Shown in pieces: positions 11,054 to 23,195 of a stretch of DNA of 64,000 nt (position 1 is its first letter; every line of letters begins with the position of its first letter). Both the position numbers and the translations under genes were made by a program. Source of the DNA: Tillus elongatus (lineage: Eukaryota; Arthropoda; Insecta; Coleoptera; Cleridae); NCBI GenBank assembly GCA_964006375.1, contig OZ023269.1, positions 126,054,723 through 126,118,722 on the forward strand. The letters are read 5' to 3'. The notes under the pieces are model-generated. The model was not told where the DNA came from. It searched no databases and worked only from the letters and a program-made list of their open reading frames with translations.

Positions 11054-11376
11054 TGTGGCGGTGGTTCCGACCGCAGTGTTTTAGTCAACACTACCCTATG
11101 TTTTTCTTGACAGCTAAACGTTGCGTTACGTTATTCGACAGCAAGCTGTCAAGAACTACTATATAAGAGACACCAGGGATCTCTCTCGCTCTCTCCTCGC
11201 TACCAACCGACACAGTGAAGATACGTCTCTCCACGCTCGGTCAGTTATCTGTTATGTGCTGTTGTGATTGTTTTATAGTTAAATGTATCATATAGTTTAT
11301 TCAGTTAGTGAAATAATAAAGTATATTAAATGTTTACGTATGGATTTAATATCAACAAGTGCAATTAACATCCATA
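11054..11376 (+). repeat. 5' LTR of the gypsy element
   Basis: About 323 bases from TGTGGCGG to AACATCCATA. It carries an ACTATATAAGAGAC TATA-like box near 11157 and an AATAAAGTATATT polyadenylation-like signal near 11313. The end is supported by the matching AACATCCATA at the other element edge. Confidence 0.75.
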
Positions 11377-11396
11377 TTGGTGACCCCGTGCCGCAA
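11377..11396 (+). promoter_or_regulatory. primer-binding site of the gypsy element
   Basis: TTGGTGACCCCGTGCCG directly follows the LTR. TGG followed by GACCCCG is the usual start of a tRNA-complementary primer site in arthropod gypsy elements. Confidence 0.6.
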
Positions 11397-11526
11397 GCCG
11401 AAGATGCCCAGCCTGATGTTCCAGCCGACGTCGCCTAACTTCCACGCACGTGCTCATGCCTACAGAAAACGAATATCTAAACAGGTCAGTCTTTTCTAAT
11501 TTAAAAATTATCTGATTTTTTTCACA

Positions 11527-12297
11527 ATGGCCGAAGATTCTTCAAGCAGCAATATCATGGCAAGGGTTGCAATAAAATTACCTCCTATATGGAGACGTAA
11601 CGTGAAAATCTGGCAAATGCAGGTTGATGCCCAGTTTGATATATCGCAGATCAGTTCTGAAAAGACAAAATTCAGTCATGTACTCGCTATACTCGATCCT
11701 GATGTCGCAGAGTCAATTTCAGATTTTTTAACCCAACCATTATCATCAACCCCCTATTCAGATCTAATGAAACGTCTTTTATTAGAATTTGAAGAGTCCG
11801 ATAGTCGCAAACTAAATAAACTTTTAACAGAATTAGAATTAGGCGACAGAAAACCATCGCAACTTTTACGCGAAATGAAGTTTTTAGCCGGTAGTCAGAT
11901 TTGAGAAAATTTCCTTAAAATTTTATTTCTACAACGTTTACCAGTCAACGTTCGTTCAATTTTGGCTTTGAGCAACGATTCTCTAGAAAATTTGTCGGTT
12001 ACAGCAGACAAAATCGTGGAATTTTCCGGAGATAAATACAACGTGGCTGAAATTCAGTCACGCGAGCCCGACAAGCTAGCCAAATTAGAAGCGCAATTAG
12101 AGAAGCTAACAGCATCAGTCAACGAATTGCGAACGCGTTCCCGATCTCCCTCCCGAGAAAGACCCAAGCTTTCTCGAAATTCCATAATCGCAAATTCCTC
12201 AACCTCCACGTGTTGGTATCATGAACGATTTGGCAACAAGGCCAAACGTTGCATCCAACCTTGCAATTTCAAAGCAAAACATGTGTCGGAAAACTAA
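11527..12297 (+). pseudogene. gag: gypsy gag pseudogene
   Basis: Capsid-type protein of the retrotransposon, which would package element RNA in cytoplasmic particles. The frame starts MAEDSSSSNI. A core with FLQRLPVNVRSILA and a C-terminal CWYHERFGNKAKRCIQPC block follow; the latter is the altered zinc-knuckle-like motif common in arthropod gypsy gags. One in-frame TGA at 11902-11904 splits it; the rest is in the same frame on both sides. A coiled-coil-prone stretch with LEAQLEKLTASVNELR lies before an RS-rich segment. It ends at 12297, overlapping pol by about 49 bases in another frame. Confidence 0.85.
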
Positions 12298-13178
12298 TAA
12301 GGCACTCCCTCCACGCGGCAGGAGACGAGAGCCACCTAACACGCCGCCTTTTTATTTTTGATAGACGCTCCAATATAAAATTTCTAATCGACTCTGGAGC
12401 AGATATTTCAGTTATTCCACCCACTCACGACCAACGGAAATTTCAATCGAAACGTACCTTGTATGCTGCAAACGGGACCCCTATTCATACCTATGGCGAA
12501 CAACTATTAGATTTGGATCTAGGTTTACGCCGTAGGTTCTGCTGGCCCTTCACACTTGCCGATATCAAGCAACCAATTATAGGCGCTGATTTTCTAGCAG
12601 AGTTTGCTTTACTTGTGGATATGAAACATAGACGTTTAATCGATACAAAGACAAACCTCTCTAAGACCGGTGCTAACCCACCACCAGGAATTAATTCTAA
12701 AATTCATCTTGTAGACCCGACACACCAGTACTTCAAATTGCTACAACAATTTCCTGACCTTTTTAAGGAAACTTCTTTTAGCAACCCTCCAGAGGTTGAG
12801 TTCTTCCATACTATAAGTACGGAAGGACCACCTGTCACTGCAAAAGCTAGAATATTGCCCCCAGAAAAGCTAGCTCAAGCAAAGCTAGAATTCCAGCACA
12901 TGATGGACTTGGGAATTTGTAGACCCTCCAAAAGTCCATGGTTAAGCCCCCTCCACATGGTGCAAAAAAAGGATGGCTCATGGAGACGATGTGGGGATTA
13001 CCGAGCACTAAACGCTAAAACAATCCCAGACAAATATCCCATTCCAAATTTGCAGGATTTTAATGCCCAGTTAGAAGGCAAACGTATTTTTTCAAAATTA
13101 GATATCATTCGCGCTTTCCATCACATCCCAGTAGCACCTCAAGATATTCCCAAAACAGCAGTCATAACTCCATTTTAA
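12249..13178 (+). pseudogene. pol: gypsy pol fragment: protease and N-terminal reverse transcriptase
   Basis: The frame overlaps gag and is shifted by -1, consistent with ribosomal frameshifting in this family. Protease is shown by FLIDSGADISVIPP, with the catalytic D-S-G triad (about residue 49). Reverse transcriptase begins around residue 180 and shows SPWLSPLHMVQKKDGSWRRC, GDYRALNAKTIPDKYPIP and FSKLDIIRAFHHIPV. It stops after AVITPF, before the catalytic YVDD-type box, because of the deletion into the 3' LTR. RNase H and integrase are absent, so the copy cannot be autonomous. Confidence 0.88.
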
Positions 13179-13186
13179 CATCCATA

Positions 13187-13191
13187 GTCCC
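13187..13191. repeat. 5-bp target-site duplication of gypsy element (right)
   Basis: GTCCC, matching 11049-11053. Confidence 0.85.
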
Positions 13192-13862
13192 ATCTTAGGT
13201 GTCCATCTATTACTATGCCCAAATATTTGACCTATTCGGCTTTCTTCAACTGTGAAACACTATTAGAGCTAATTGTTAAGTCTGTAAAGGTAGGCAGTGT
13301 GTTCCTGTACGCTGCAAAAGGCAAAAACTTTGTTTTCTCTGCATTAAGCGTCAGGCAGTTTAAATCAAGCCATTCCATGACTTTTATAAAACCAGACTCC
13401 GCCATCTTCCTCACCTCACCCCAAGTATGTCCACGCCAGAAGATAACAGTGTCATTAGCGTAACTTACTACCTTGCCCCCGCATTCCAGACTCAACAGAT
13501 CGTTAATGTACAAGGTAAAGAGGATTGGTTCCAATATGCTGCCCTGAGGGGCTCCACATTCTACCTCCTGCACATCACTCAGTACCCCGTTTATATCCAC
13601 TCTTTGTTTCCTACTGACAAGGTATGTTTCCATTAATTTAAGTGGCACACCACGCACCCCATAAGCCCCCAGCTTGTCCAGAAGGATTCCGTGGTCAACA
13701 GTATCGAAATCCTTGGCCAGGTCCACGAAGATGCCAAGAGATTGACTACCCGAATCAAACGCCTGACAAACTTCCGAAACCAGACATGCGATGGCATCAT
13801 TCGTCTAACAAGCCCTTCGAAACGCAAACTGTCTATTTGACAATAATCTGTGCCTGTCAAGA
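13192..13862 (-). pseudogene. CR1/L2-like LINE reverse transcriptase, palm part
   Basis: Minus strand. Upstream residues FAFRRAC then a TAG stop then TNDAIACLVSEVCQAFD lead into LAKDFDTVDHGILLDKLGAYG. The box GAPQGSILEPILFTLYINDL follows (usual form GVPQGSILGP), then the catalytic box, which reads YANDT instead of YADDT. A frame then continues through LNAEKTKF to the gypsy insertion. The stop and the D-to-N change make it inactive. The gene breaks off at 13862, exactly where a HINE (TA)n tract begins. Confidence 0.85.
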
Positions 13863-13863
13863 A

Positions 13864-13869
<6 letters not shown>

Positions 13870-13933
<64 letters not shown>
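13870..13933. repeat. (TA)n microsatellite
   Basis: About 64 bases of TA at the LINE/HINE junction. Confidence 0.95.
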
Positions 13934-13934
<1 letters not shown>

Positions 13935-14049
13935 CAATTGAAACTGTGCTCTATGGGGCATAGGTCGCGCTCATTTAAATAACTTTTTTCTGAAATTCAA
14001 AAGTCGCTATCTCCTTCTATTGAATTTTTCTCCGAAAATTCACCAAAAA
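13870..14049 (-). mobile_element. HINE-like 5' half with (TA)n
   Basis: The (TA)n tract (13870-13933) is followed, reading left to right, by the reversed 5' module (GGGCATAGGTCGCGCTCATT) and by the fold-back end near 14048. The arm and 3' end are missing because the LINE fragment abuts the tract. Confidence 0.75.
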
Positions 14050-14568
14050 GGCGTTCGAAATATGAATGTTTGAGAACTTCTGGCCCAGTTTATAGAAAGT
14101 TTTTTTCGTAGCAAAATTAAAATGTTTTGAAAGAATTTTACATGCCGTAATTTGAGCAGGGATCTTTGATCAAGCGAATACATATAATAATTATACGACC
14201 GTTAACTGATTGAATATTTTGGTAACAGTTGACCGTCCTGACTTTCTGATACGAGGATCTAATTTAATATTTTACCTGGCGCTGGTAACAGAATTAATAA
14301 TGAGTAATGTCCATATCATATCTGATTCGAATCTGAGCATCATAAATAACACAGAATAATGATTAATGCACGTAGAAACGGAAACAAGTTCAAATTTAGT
14401 AATGGAGCGTAGGGTGTAAACTTAGAGAACGACTGTATCTGATTTATATTCATTTTTCATAAAAACCAAAAATATCAAAACACACTTGTGTCAACGTGGT
14501 AAAATAACCTGAGATGGGCTAGTTTTTAATTCGGTTACAGAAAAATCAACTATACAATAAAGTGAAAT
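14050..14568. other. unassigned AT-rich sequence
   Basis: No gene or repeat recognised. Confidence 0.5.
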
Positions 14569-14650
14569 TCCAGACACAGCAAGTGCGTTATGGTAACAAA
14601 TTTTCATAAAATTCTTTCAAATCTTAATATTAACTTTTTATTAACCAGAA
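14569..14650 (-). mobile_element. HINE-like 3' end fragment
   Basis: CCAGACACAGCAAGTGCG is a mutated form of the reversed stem-loop end, followed by TTATGGTAACAAATTTTCAT and a few dozen bases resembling the M interior (ATTAACTTTTTATTAACC). Confidence 0.6.
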
Positions 14651-14789
14651 ATTAAACTATGTAAAGACTGGAACCTATAATGAGCACTGATCAGCAAACT
14701 TTCCGGAGATAAGATACCCCTCAATTCGGATCTCCGGGAGGGGGGCGTACAGGGGGCGCCGGCATCAAATTCTAACATATTTTTCTAGA

Positions 14790-15316
<527 letters not shown>

Positions 15317-16151
15317 ATCACACCGATAACTCAAAAAATTAAGGGCCGATTTTGATGAATAAATTCTCTTGGCAAGTGGATTAGATAAGTTAGTTAGCCA
15401 GGAAAAGCGGACCAGTTTTTCCGGGAAGATTTTAGGTTTTCTTCTGGAAAAAAATTATATCTGCGAAAATAACAAAGCTATGGCAACCATATTTGGCAAG
15501 CTGGTTTACGTTGTAAAAGAAAAACTGCTCCAAAATTTAGGTATATATCTTGAAAGCAAAAAAAGTTATAGTTACTTAATGAAGCAAAATTTTAGTGCCA
15601 CTAAAAGTCAAGGAAGACGCAATACCAAAATATTGTATGTTAACACATATAATGGCAACTATAGTTGGCAGGCTGGTTTATGTTGTAAAAACCTAACTCG
15701 GCAACAAAATTTAAGTCTCTATGTTGAAAGGAAACAAAGTTATAGGCACTTAATGAAGCAAAATTTTAGTTCCACTAAAAGTGAGAGAAGACGCAATACC
15801 AAAATATTGTATGTGTTAAACAAAATCTATTAAACATTACAGACAAAGTTAATCTTTTCATGGCGCAAAAAGTTCAAGAAGTACCAGAAAGATTACTTTG
15901 AGAATTTTATATTTTTTCTCCTGTAAATGCCTAACTGGAGATTTGAAACATGCAAATTAGTATAACTATTGTGGTGAAGTATAGAGAATATTGCATAAAA
16001 TGTGTACTAGAATGTTCTAGATTTATACTACTTGTCGCATTTGTTAAAACAACTGCAAAATCTGCCTCTACAAACCTTACATATTACAAAAAAATAACTT
16101 AGGACCATTATCCGTTATCTACCTTTCTTTATTGCAGTTTGCCAGAAGCAA

Positions 16152-16216
16152 TACGTGGTGTAATGGTTAGTATCCCTGTCTGATACGCGAAGAGACGCGG
16201 GTTTAAATCTCACCGT
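16152..16216 (+). other. tRNA-Asp-like block inside L element
   Basis: TGGTGTAATGGTTAGTATCC is an A-box/D-arm stretch very close to eukaryotic tRNA-Asp. CGCGGGTTTAAATCTC follows with a B-box-like core (GGTTTAAATC) at tRNA spacing. The acceptor stem does not pair and no CCA-adjacent end is visible, so it is a tRNA-derived segment, possibly an internal Pol III promoter. It is the best preserved of seven such blocks in this window. Confidence 0.65.
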
Positions 16217-16756
16217 TGACTGAATTTCTCTTTTAACTTTTTTTTAAATTTTTGTCGTCTTTGTTTCCATTTTAACGTTATCTGATCAGATTGTGTCATT
16301 CCAATATATATTTTAGCGACTTTTTGTTGAAAATGAAAGATAAGCACTTTTAAGACTTTTAATTCAAATTTCATAGTAGTACTTTGTACTTAGTTGGTAA
16401 AACTGTGCCACAGTTAGCATGGACGTAGAGATTTGTGACAGGAGACGATGTTGTTTTCTCCTCTACAACCGGATTCAATTTTTAAAGGATCCACAGGCAA
16501 AATAATTTTCTCTGTGAAGCGACAGAAAAAGTATGTAGTTCTGTATTTAGATCAGATTTTGAATGTTTTTTAATTTGTTTAATTTGTTTATTTTTCTATT
16601 AGTTAATTTTCTTGTACAAAATGTTCTTTTAATAGCGAATTTTCTTATAAATGAAGTTAATGAATTTTCTTTGAAGATATGTTTGTTGCGAATTTTTGTA
16701 TGAAAAATTATTCAATTGATGGAACATTTCTTATAAGAAATTCATCGAAAATAAGG

Positions 16757-16853
16757 TTTTTTTTTTTTTTTTTGTAATCAACCAAGGGTTGCGGTGCTAT
16801 CGGGGCGGCAAGGCCGCGGACGAGCCCTGAGGGAACAAAAAAAAAAAAAAAAG
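16757..16853. mobile_element. GC-rich micro-insert between poly-T and poly-A
   Basis: About 17 T, then about 63 bases of GC-rich sequence (GTAATCAACCAAGGGTTGCG ... GAGCCCTGAGGGAAC), then about 16 A. A candidate AAGGTTT duplication is seen on both sides. The core contains a GCGGC-AAG-GCCGC stem. The composition is unlike everything around it. It could be a tiny retroposed RNA or a LINE 3' end; I do not recognise the source. Confidence 0.55.
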
Positions 16854-17743
16854 GTTTTATTTTCAATTTTAATTACAGATTAGGTATATAATTTGAATTT
16901 TATGTATCCTTTTTGCAACATTTTGTGTAAAAGGATATTTAGCCAGTTTTCGCAGAAATTTTTTTTTGCTTGGTAGAAATAATTTTTTGTGAGATGTTTT
17001 TGTGAAATTTTGGTAATTAATGATAAATATTTAATATGTTATAAAAACTTCTCGAAAAATTGTTTGCAAATTTTCATGAAATTTTTGTTGTGTCGTCGAA
17101 AAAGTTTTTGTGAAAAATTATATTTTGGTAGGTGGGTAAATAACTTGAAATGGTTAGTTGGCCAGGAATATCGGACCAGTTTTTTTATTTATGTAATTTA
17201 TTTCTGTTAATGAATTTTCTTGTACAAAATGAATTTAATTAATTATCTTTGAAGAAACATTTGAGAATTTTTGTATAAAATTATCAAATTGAAAGAACAC
17301 TTTTTAAGAGATATTCATCGAAAATAAAGTTTTAATGGATTTTCTTTGCAAACAAAATATTTTATTTTCAATTTTAAGTACATATTAGGTATATAAATTG
17401 AATTTTATGTATTATTTTAGCAGAATTTTGTGCAAAAAAATTTTTAGGTAAATTTGATGCCCGCTTTCATTAAAAAAAGGCATATTTGCCATTAAAAACA
17501 TTTTAATGAAAATTCACTACGATAACGTACTTTGTGCGTCCAGACTTTTTAAGTATATAATAATTTTCTGTATATCTGATAAACATAAAATTTATTAAAG
17601 AAAATAATATGTATGCTTTTAGCAGAATTTTGTGCAAAAATATTTAGCCAAATTTGATGCCTGCTTTAATTTAAAAAATACATATTTGCCATTAAAAGCA
17701 TTTTTATGAAAATTCACTACCATAACGCACTTGCTGCGTCGAG

Positions 17744-19013
<1,270 letters not shown>

Positions 19014-19140
19014 TTTTAGTGAATTTAAAAATAATAATAATAAGGAGATCCCGACTTTTGAATTTTGAAAAACTTTCTTCAAATAAGCACAAACTAAGAC
19101 CCCTGGAATCCATAACCGGGGTAATTTTCAATTTTTATAT

Positions 19141-19204
<64 letters not shown>

Positions 19205-19305
19205 ATATATTTGATCAAATTTGGTAAGTACCTTCCTTTTGTAAATGGCTTTGACAAGTTCGTTAGCTAGGAAAATCGGACAAGGTTTACCCAAAAATTG
19301 TATGG
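19014..19305 (+). mobile_element. HINE-like element, type S, 5' half and part of arm
   Basis: TTTTAGTGAATTTAAAAATA (fold-back partner lost to an AAT repeat), GGAGATCCCGACTTTTGAAT, a (TA)n tract (19144-19202), then ATTTGATCAAATTTGGTAAG and the start of the arm up to GGACAAGGTTTACCC. The CACCGATAACTC piece beside the tract and the 3' end are missing. Confidence 0.75.
19144..19202. repeat. (TA)n microsatellite
   Basis: About 58 bases of TA inside the S copy. Confidence 0.95.
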
Positions 19306-19377
19306 TGTAAATAATCAAGACGTTAGAAAATTAATATACTAGAGTATATACCTGTTACTACATAAATATATTATGTC

Positions 19378-20868
19378 GACAATAGCCCAGAGGTAAAGCA
19401 AGCGGTGTAGATTTTATAATGGACTCCTATAACACGGGTTCTAATCTCACTTATTTAACACTTTTTTCCTTTTAGTGAATTTTTAAAAAAAATTCGCTGA
19501 CATTATTTTACGTTATCTGATCAGATTGTGTAATTCCGATAAATTTTTTAGCGAGTTTTGTATGAAAAATTCAATTAGGACGAGATGAAAACTTTTAAGA
19601 CTTAATTCAATTTGAATAGGACATCTGGTTGTTTGTTATTACCATAACTTAGTGAAACTGTTCCATGCTTAATACAGCCGTAGACATTTTCTGTGGCTTC
19701 ACAAGTGCTTGTTCTTTTCTACAACCGATTTCAATTTTTACTGGACGCAGCAAGTGCATTATGGTAGCGAATTTTCAAATTTCAATAGCTCAATTTGCTA
19801 TTAACCTAACGTTCTTTGGCCAGGAGCCAGTTTTTTCGGGAACATTTTAAGTTTATTTCCGGAAAACATGTGTACATTTTCAAACAATAGAGTACTTTTG
19901 ATGAAGTATGGTACATTCTTTCTACTATATAGGTAAGCAAATTTCATGCCTGTTTCACAATTTATTTCATTTATTTCTGTAATTTTCTTGTACAAAATGT
20001 TATTTTAATAACGAATTTTCTTATAAATGAATTTAATGAATTTTCTTTAAAAAACATTTGTTGCGAATTTTTTTATGAAAAACTATTCAATTGATGGAAC
20101 ATTTTTTTAAAGAAATTCGTCGAAAATAAGGCTTTAATGTATTTTCGTGCAAACAAATTATTTTATTTTCAATTTTTATTACAGATTAGGTATATAATTG
20201 GAATTTTATGTATTCTTTTGCCAAAATTTTGTGTAAAAGATATTTAGCCAGCTTTCGCAGAAATTTTTGTGCTTCGTAGAAATCATTTTTGTAAGATGTT
20301 TTTGTGAAATTTTGGTAACTAATGATAAATGTTTAATAAGTTATTATAAAAAAAAAGTTTACAGATTTTCTTGAAAAATTGTTTGCAAATTTTCCTGAAA
20401 TTATTGTTGTGTCGTCGAAAAGGTTTTTGTGGAAAATTATATTTTGGTAGGTGGGTAAATAACATGAAATGATTCTTTGGACCAGTTTTTTTTTAAATCT
20501 ATTTCATTTATTTTTATTGGCGAATTTACTTGTAGAAAATGTTCTTTTAATAGCGAATTTTCTTATAAAGGAGTTTAATTAATTTTCTTTCGAGAAATAT
20601 TTGTTGAGAATTTTTGTATGAAAAATTATTCAATTGATGGAACAAAATGGAAATAGGTTTTATTGGATTTTCGTGCATACAAATTATTTTATTTTTAATT
20701 TTAATTACCGATTAGGTATATAATTTGAATTTTATGTATTCTTTTAGCAAAATTTTGTGTAAAAAATATTTAGCCAAATTTGATGCCTGCTCTCATTAAA
20801 AAAGACATATTGGCCATAAAATTTTTTTTTATCAAAATTCACTACCATAACGCACCTGCTGCGTACAG
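19378..20868 (+). mobile_element. HINE-like element, type L, 3' part
   Basis: It starts at the tRNA-like block (19388-19450) and a remnant 5'-end-like TTTTAGTGAATTTTTAAAAA (19472). The duplicated body follows, ending with a 3' terminus at 20868 (AACGCACCTGCTGCGTACAG). An M-type segment with an inverted 3' end (CTGGACGCAGCAAGTGC at 19741) is embedded before the body. Confidence 0.7.
19388..19450 (+). other. degraded tRNA-like block inside L element
   Basis: AGAGGTAAAGCAAGCGGTG with GGGTTCTAATCTC about 45 bases later matches the position of the tRNA-like block in other L copies. Confidence 0.45.
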
Positions 20869-21082
20869 ACTTATTTATATTATAAACCTACCTACCGAAA
20901 TTAGGCTACCATAGCTTTTATACTTTTTGAGATAAATTTTTTTTTCGAAAAAAACTCAAATTTCTTTCGGAAAGCCTGGTCTGATTTTCCTGGGTAACGA
21001 ACTTATCCAAACCACTTACAAAAGCAAGGTACATGGCAAATTTTATCATAATCGGCCCTTTATTTTTTGAGTTATCGGTGTA

Positions 21083-21084
<2 letters not shown>

Positions 21085-21134
<50 letters not shown>
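21085..21134. repeat. (CA)n microsatellite
   Basis: About 46 bases of CA occupy the place where other copies have TA. Confidence 0.95.
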
Positions 21135-21135
<1 letters not shown>

Positions 21136-21143
21136 GATATATA

Positions 21144-23066
21144 CAGGGTGCCGCATTGAAAACGAAACAGAGCGATTTGCGTCCAGAGAATTTTTTTTAA
21201 AGAAACGCTGAAACAAGTCAATTTTAATATTGAGGGGACATGTTTTGACATAAAACTCAACTTTGTCACATCAACCCCTTAAGGGTGGTGATAACAACCC
21301 TTATATTTTAAATAGGGAACATGGGTCGAGTGTTACATTATTTAAAAGCTCTTTCTTTTCTAAATTCAGCACACAAATTTTTTGTAAGTTTTATCAACTC
21401 GTTTAAAAATTATTCACAGTTGGAGTTGCAAGAACGTATTTCATTCATTGTGATAAGAAATGCATTAATTAGTCAATTTTTCGTTAAAAAAACTAAAAAA
21501 CAAAACCAAACGTTCAAAAATGTTTATTCAGTTAAGTAAGTGTTTAAATTGTTGACCACCAGCTTCCATACAAAAGTACAAATTTTGTTCAAAACGAGCT
21601 TTGACATTCTGGAGCATTTTGTGAAGCTATTAGACGGCATTCTTCAACAATTAGTCGTCGTAATTCTTCCAGAGACTCCGGTTCTGTTGCGAAAATTCTA
21701 CTCTTTAAATGATCCCATAGAAAGAAGTCTAAAGGAGTTAAATCCGGTGATCTAGGGGGTCACTCAATATCACCTCTACGCCCAATCCATTGCTCTGGAA
21801 ACTCTCTGTTCAAAAACTCACTAACACGTTGTGAAAAATGCGGAGGAGTTCCATCTTGTTGAAATACTAATTGATTTTCTTGATAGCGATCCTTTTTAAA
21901 AATGTCAATTTGTGGAGGGTAAATGATATCTTCTAATAACTCCAAATACGTTTCGCCACTCAAATTGCCATCAAGGAAAATTGGTCCGATTAAACGGTCT
22001 CCAAAAATGCCAGTCCAGACATTCAATTTCTGTGGGGTTTGAGTGTAAACTTCGTGAAAATTTCTTGGATTATTATCTGCCCCATAACGACAATTATGAC
22101 GATTGACTGTAGAGTTTAATAAAAACGTACACTGGTCTGAAAAACAGATTTTGAACAGAGAGTTCCCGTTATCAGCTATTCATGCAGTCATAACTTCACA
22201 AAACTCCAGCCGCCGATCAAAATAATCTTCATTCAGTTGTTGTACAAGATTAATTTTATACGGGTAAAATTTATGATGCTTCAATATTCGCCGAATAGTT
22301 CTTTTTTTATATATTTGAAACAGTGGCCAATTTTCTCGTGCTCAAAGTTGGGTCTGCAGCAATTTGTCCTAAAACTTCAATCTCAGTAGTCTTATTTCTA
22401 ACCGGAAATTCACATTCAGGATCTCGCTTTTGAACTGAACCACTTTGTCGAAACTTTGCAAGTAACTCCAAAATGTATTTTCTGTTAACATGTCTGTTTG
22501 GATGTCGTTCATTAAACAAATTTGCGGTACGGTTGGCACTGTCATCGTTTTTGAAAAAAAAAAGAGTAATTATTTCAACTCTTTCTTCTACAGAATACAC
22601 CATTGTGAAATTAATTTTCGGTAGTACTATCAAGTATCAAACCGACCGATAAAGTGAAATAATAAACCGCATTTCTCTCATTCCGATAAGAAATGTTCTG
22701 ATAGTCAATTTTTTGTTTACAAACCAACAAAACATTGACTATCAGCACATTTCTTATCGGAATGAGTGAAATGCGTTTTTGCATTTTCAACTGTGAATAA
22801 CTTTTAAACGAGTTGATAAAACTTCCAAAAAAATTAGTGTGTTAAATTCAGAAAAGAAAGAGCTTTCAAGTGATGTAACACCCGACTCATGTTCCCTATT
22901 TAAAATATGAGGGTTGGTATCAGCACCCTTAAGGGGTTGATGTGAGAAAGTTGAGTTTTATGTCAAAACATTTCCCCCTCAATATCAAAATTGACGTGTT
23001 TCAGCGTTTCTTAAAAGAAAATTATCTAGACGCAAATCGGTCTGTTTCGTTTTCAATGCGCCACCC
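21144..23066 (-). mobile_element. long-TIR, TA-target DDE transposon, copy 2
   Basis: The element has a CAGGGTGCCGCATTGAAAAC end and a GCGCCACCC end with TA duplicated on both sides (21142-21143, 23067-23068). Inverted repeats run about 330 bases (about 21144-21480 and 22730-23066). They share AACGAAACAGA, CAACCCCTTAAGGGTG and AAATAGGGAACATG landmarks. A second palindrome lies at 22670-22790 (TTCCGATAAGAAATG and its complement). A full-length but broken transposase is on the minus strand. It is the same family as copy 3 at 47966-49679, different from copy 1. Confidence 0.85.
21540..22633 (-). pseudogene. DDE transposase pseudogene of copy 2
   Basis: The N-terminus (22633-22307) reads through MVYSVEERVEIITLFFFKND and FNERHPNRHVNRKYILELLA. 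This is the helix-turn-helix domain (DUF4817-like) frequent in insect transposases. The middle includes a degraded CFSDQCTF, where the first catalytic Asp sits, and an in-frame stop. VWTGIFGDRLIGPIFLDG and FQQDGTPPHF follow with the second Asp. SPDLTPLDFFLWDHLKSRIF near 21750 gives the third. Stops and frameshifts interrupt it (around 21760, 22030-22300). Function is certain by family, activity excluded. Confidence 0.87.
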
Positions 23067-23195
23067 TAAAAATTAAAACTAACTGACCCCCGATATAGGT
23101 CTAGGGGTCCTAATTCGCGCTTCTTTTTTTTAATTCAAAATTCGAAAGTCTAGATTACCTCATTACTGATTTTTTTCTACGAAAGTTCACTAAAA

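Larger units (their letters stand above)
11054..13186 (+). mobile_element. Gypsy-type (Ty3) LTR retrotransposon with collapsed 3' half
   Basis: The element starts TGTGGCGGTGG and ends AACATCCATA, flanked by GTCCC on both sides. It keeps a complete 5' LTR (11054-11376), primer-binding site, gag, protease and the start of reverse transcriptase. At about 13176 the pol frame (ending in the residues AVITPF) jumps directly into the last dozen bases of the 3' LTR. The rest of pol, integrase and nearly all of the 3' LTR are therefore deleted, although the outer target duplication survives. It lies inside the LINE. Confidence 0.85.
20869..23195 (-). mobile_element. HINE-like element, type S, split by a DDE transposon
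   Basis: The arm (20885-21084) and a CA tract (21085-21134) lie left of the DDE insertion (21144-23066). The 5' module (GGGGTCCTAATTCGCGCTTC) and fold-back end (to 23195) lie on its right. Its own 3' stem-loop end is missing; the arm abuts the 3' end of the preceding L copy. Confidence 0.75.

Noticed and set aside
13187..13260. A complete 3' LTR for the gypsy element
   Set aside because: Only about the last dozen LTR bases are present before the GTCCC duplication; what follows is the interrupted LINE.
15369..15833. 154-codon open frame on the plus strand
   Set aside because: It runs through the repeated arm of an L element; its two internal similar halves reflect the DNA duplication. No domain is recognised and other L copies do not keep it open.
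16152..16216. Functional tRNA-Asp gene
   Set aside because: The acceptor stem does not form and the block is embedded in a repeat present in several diverged copies.
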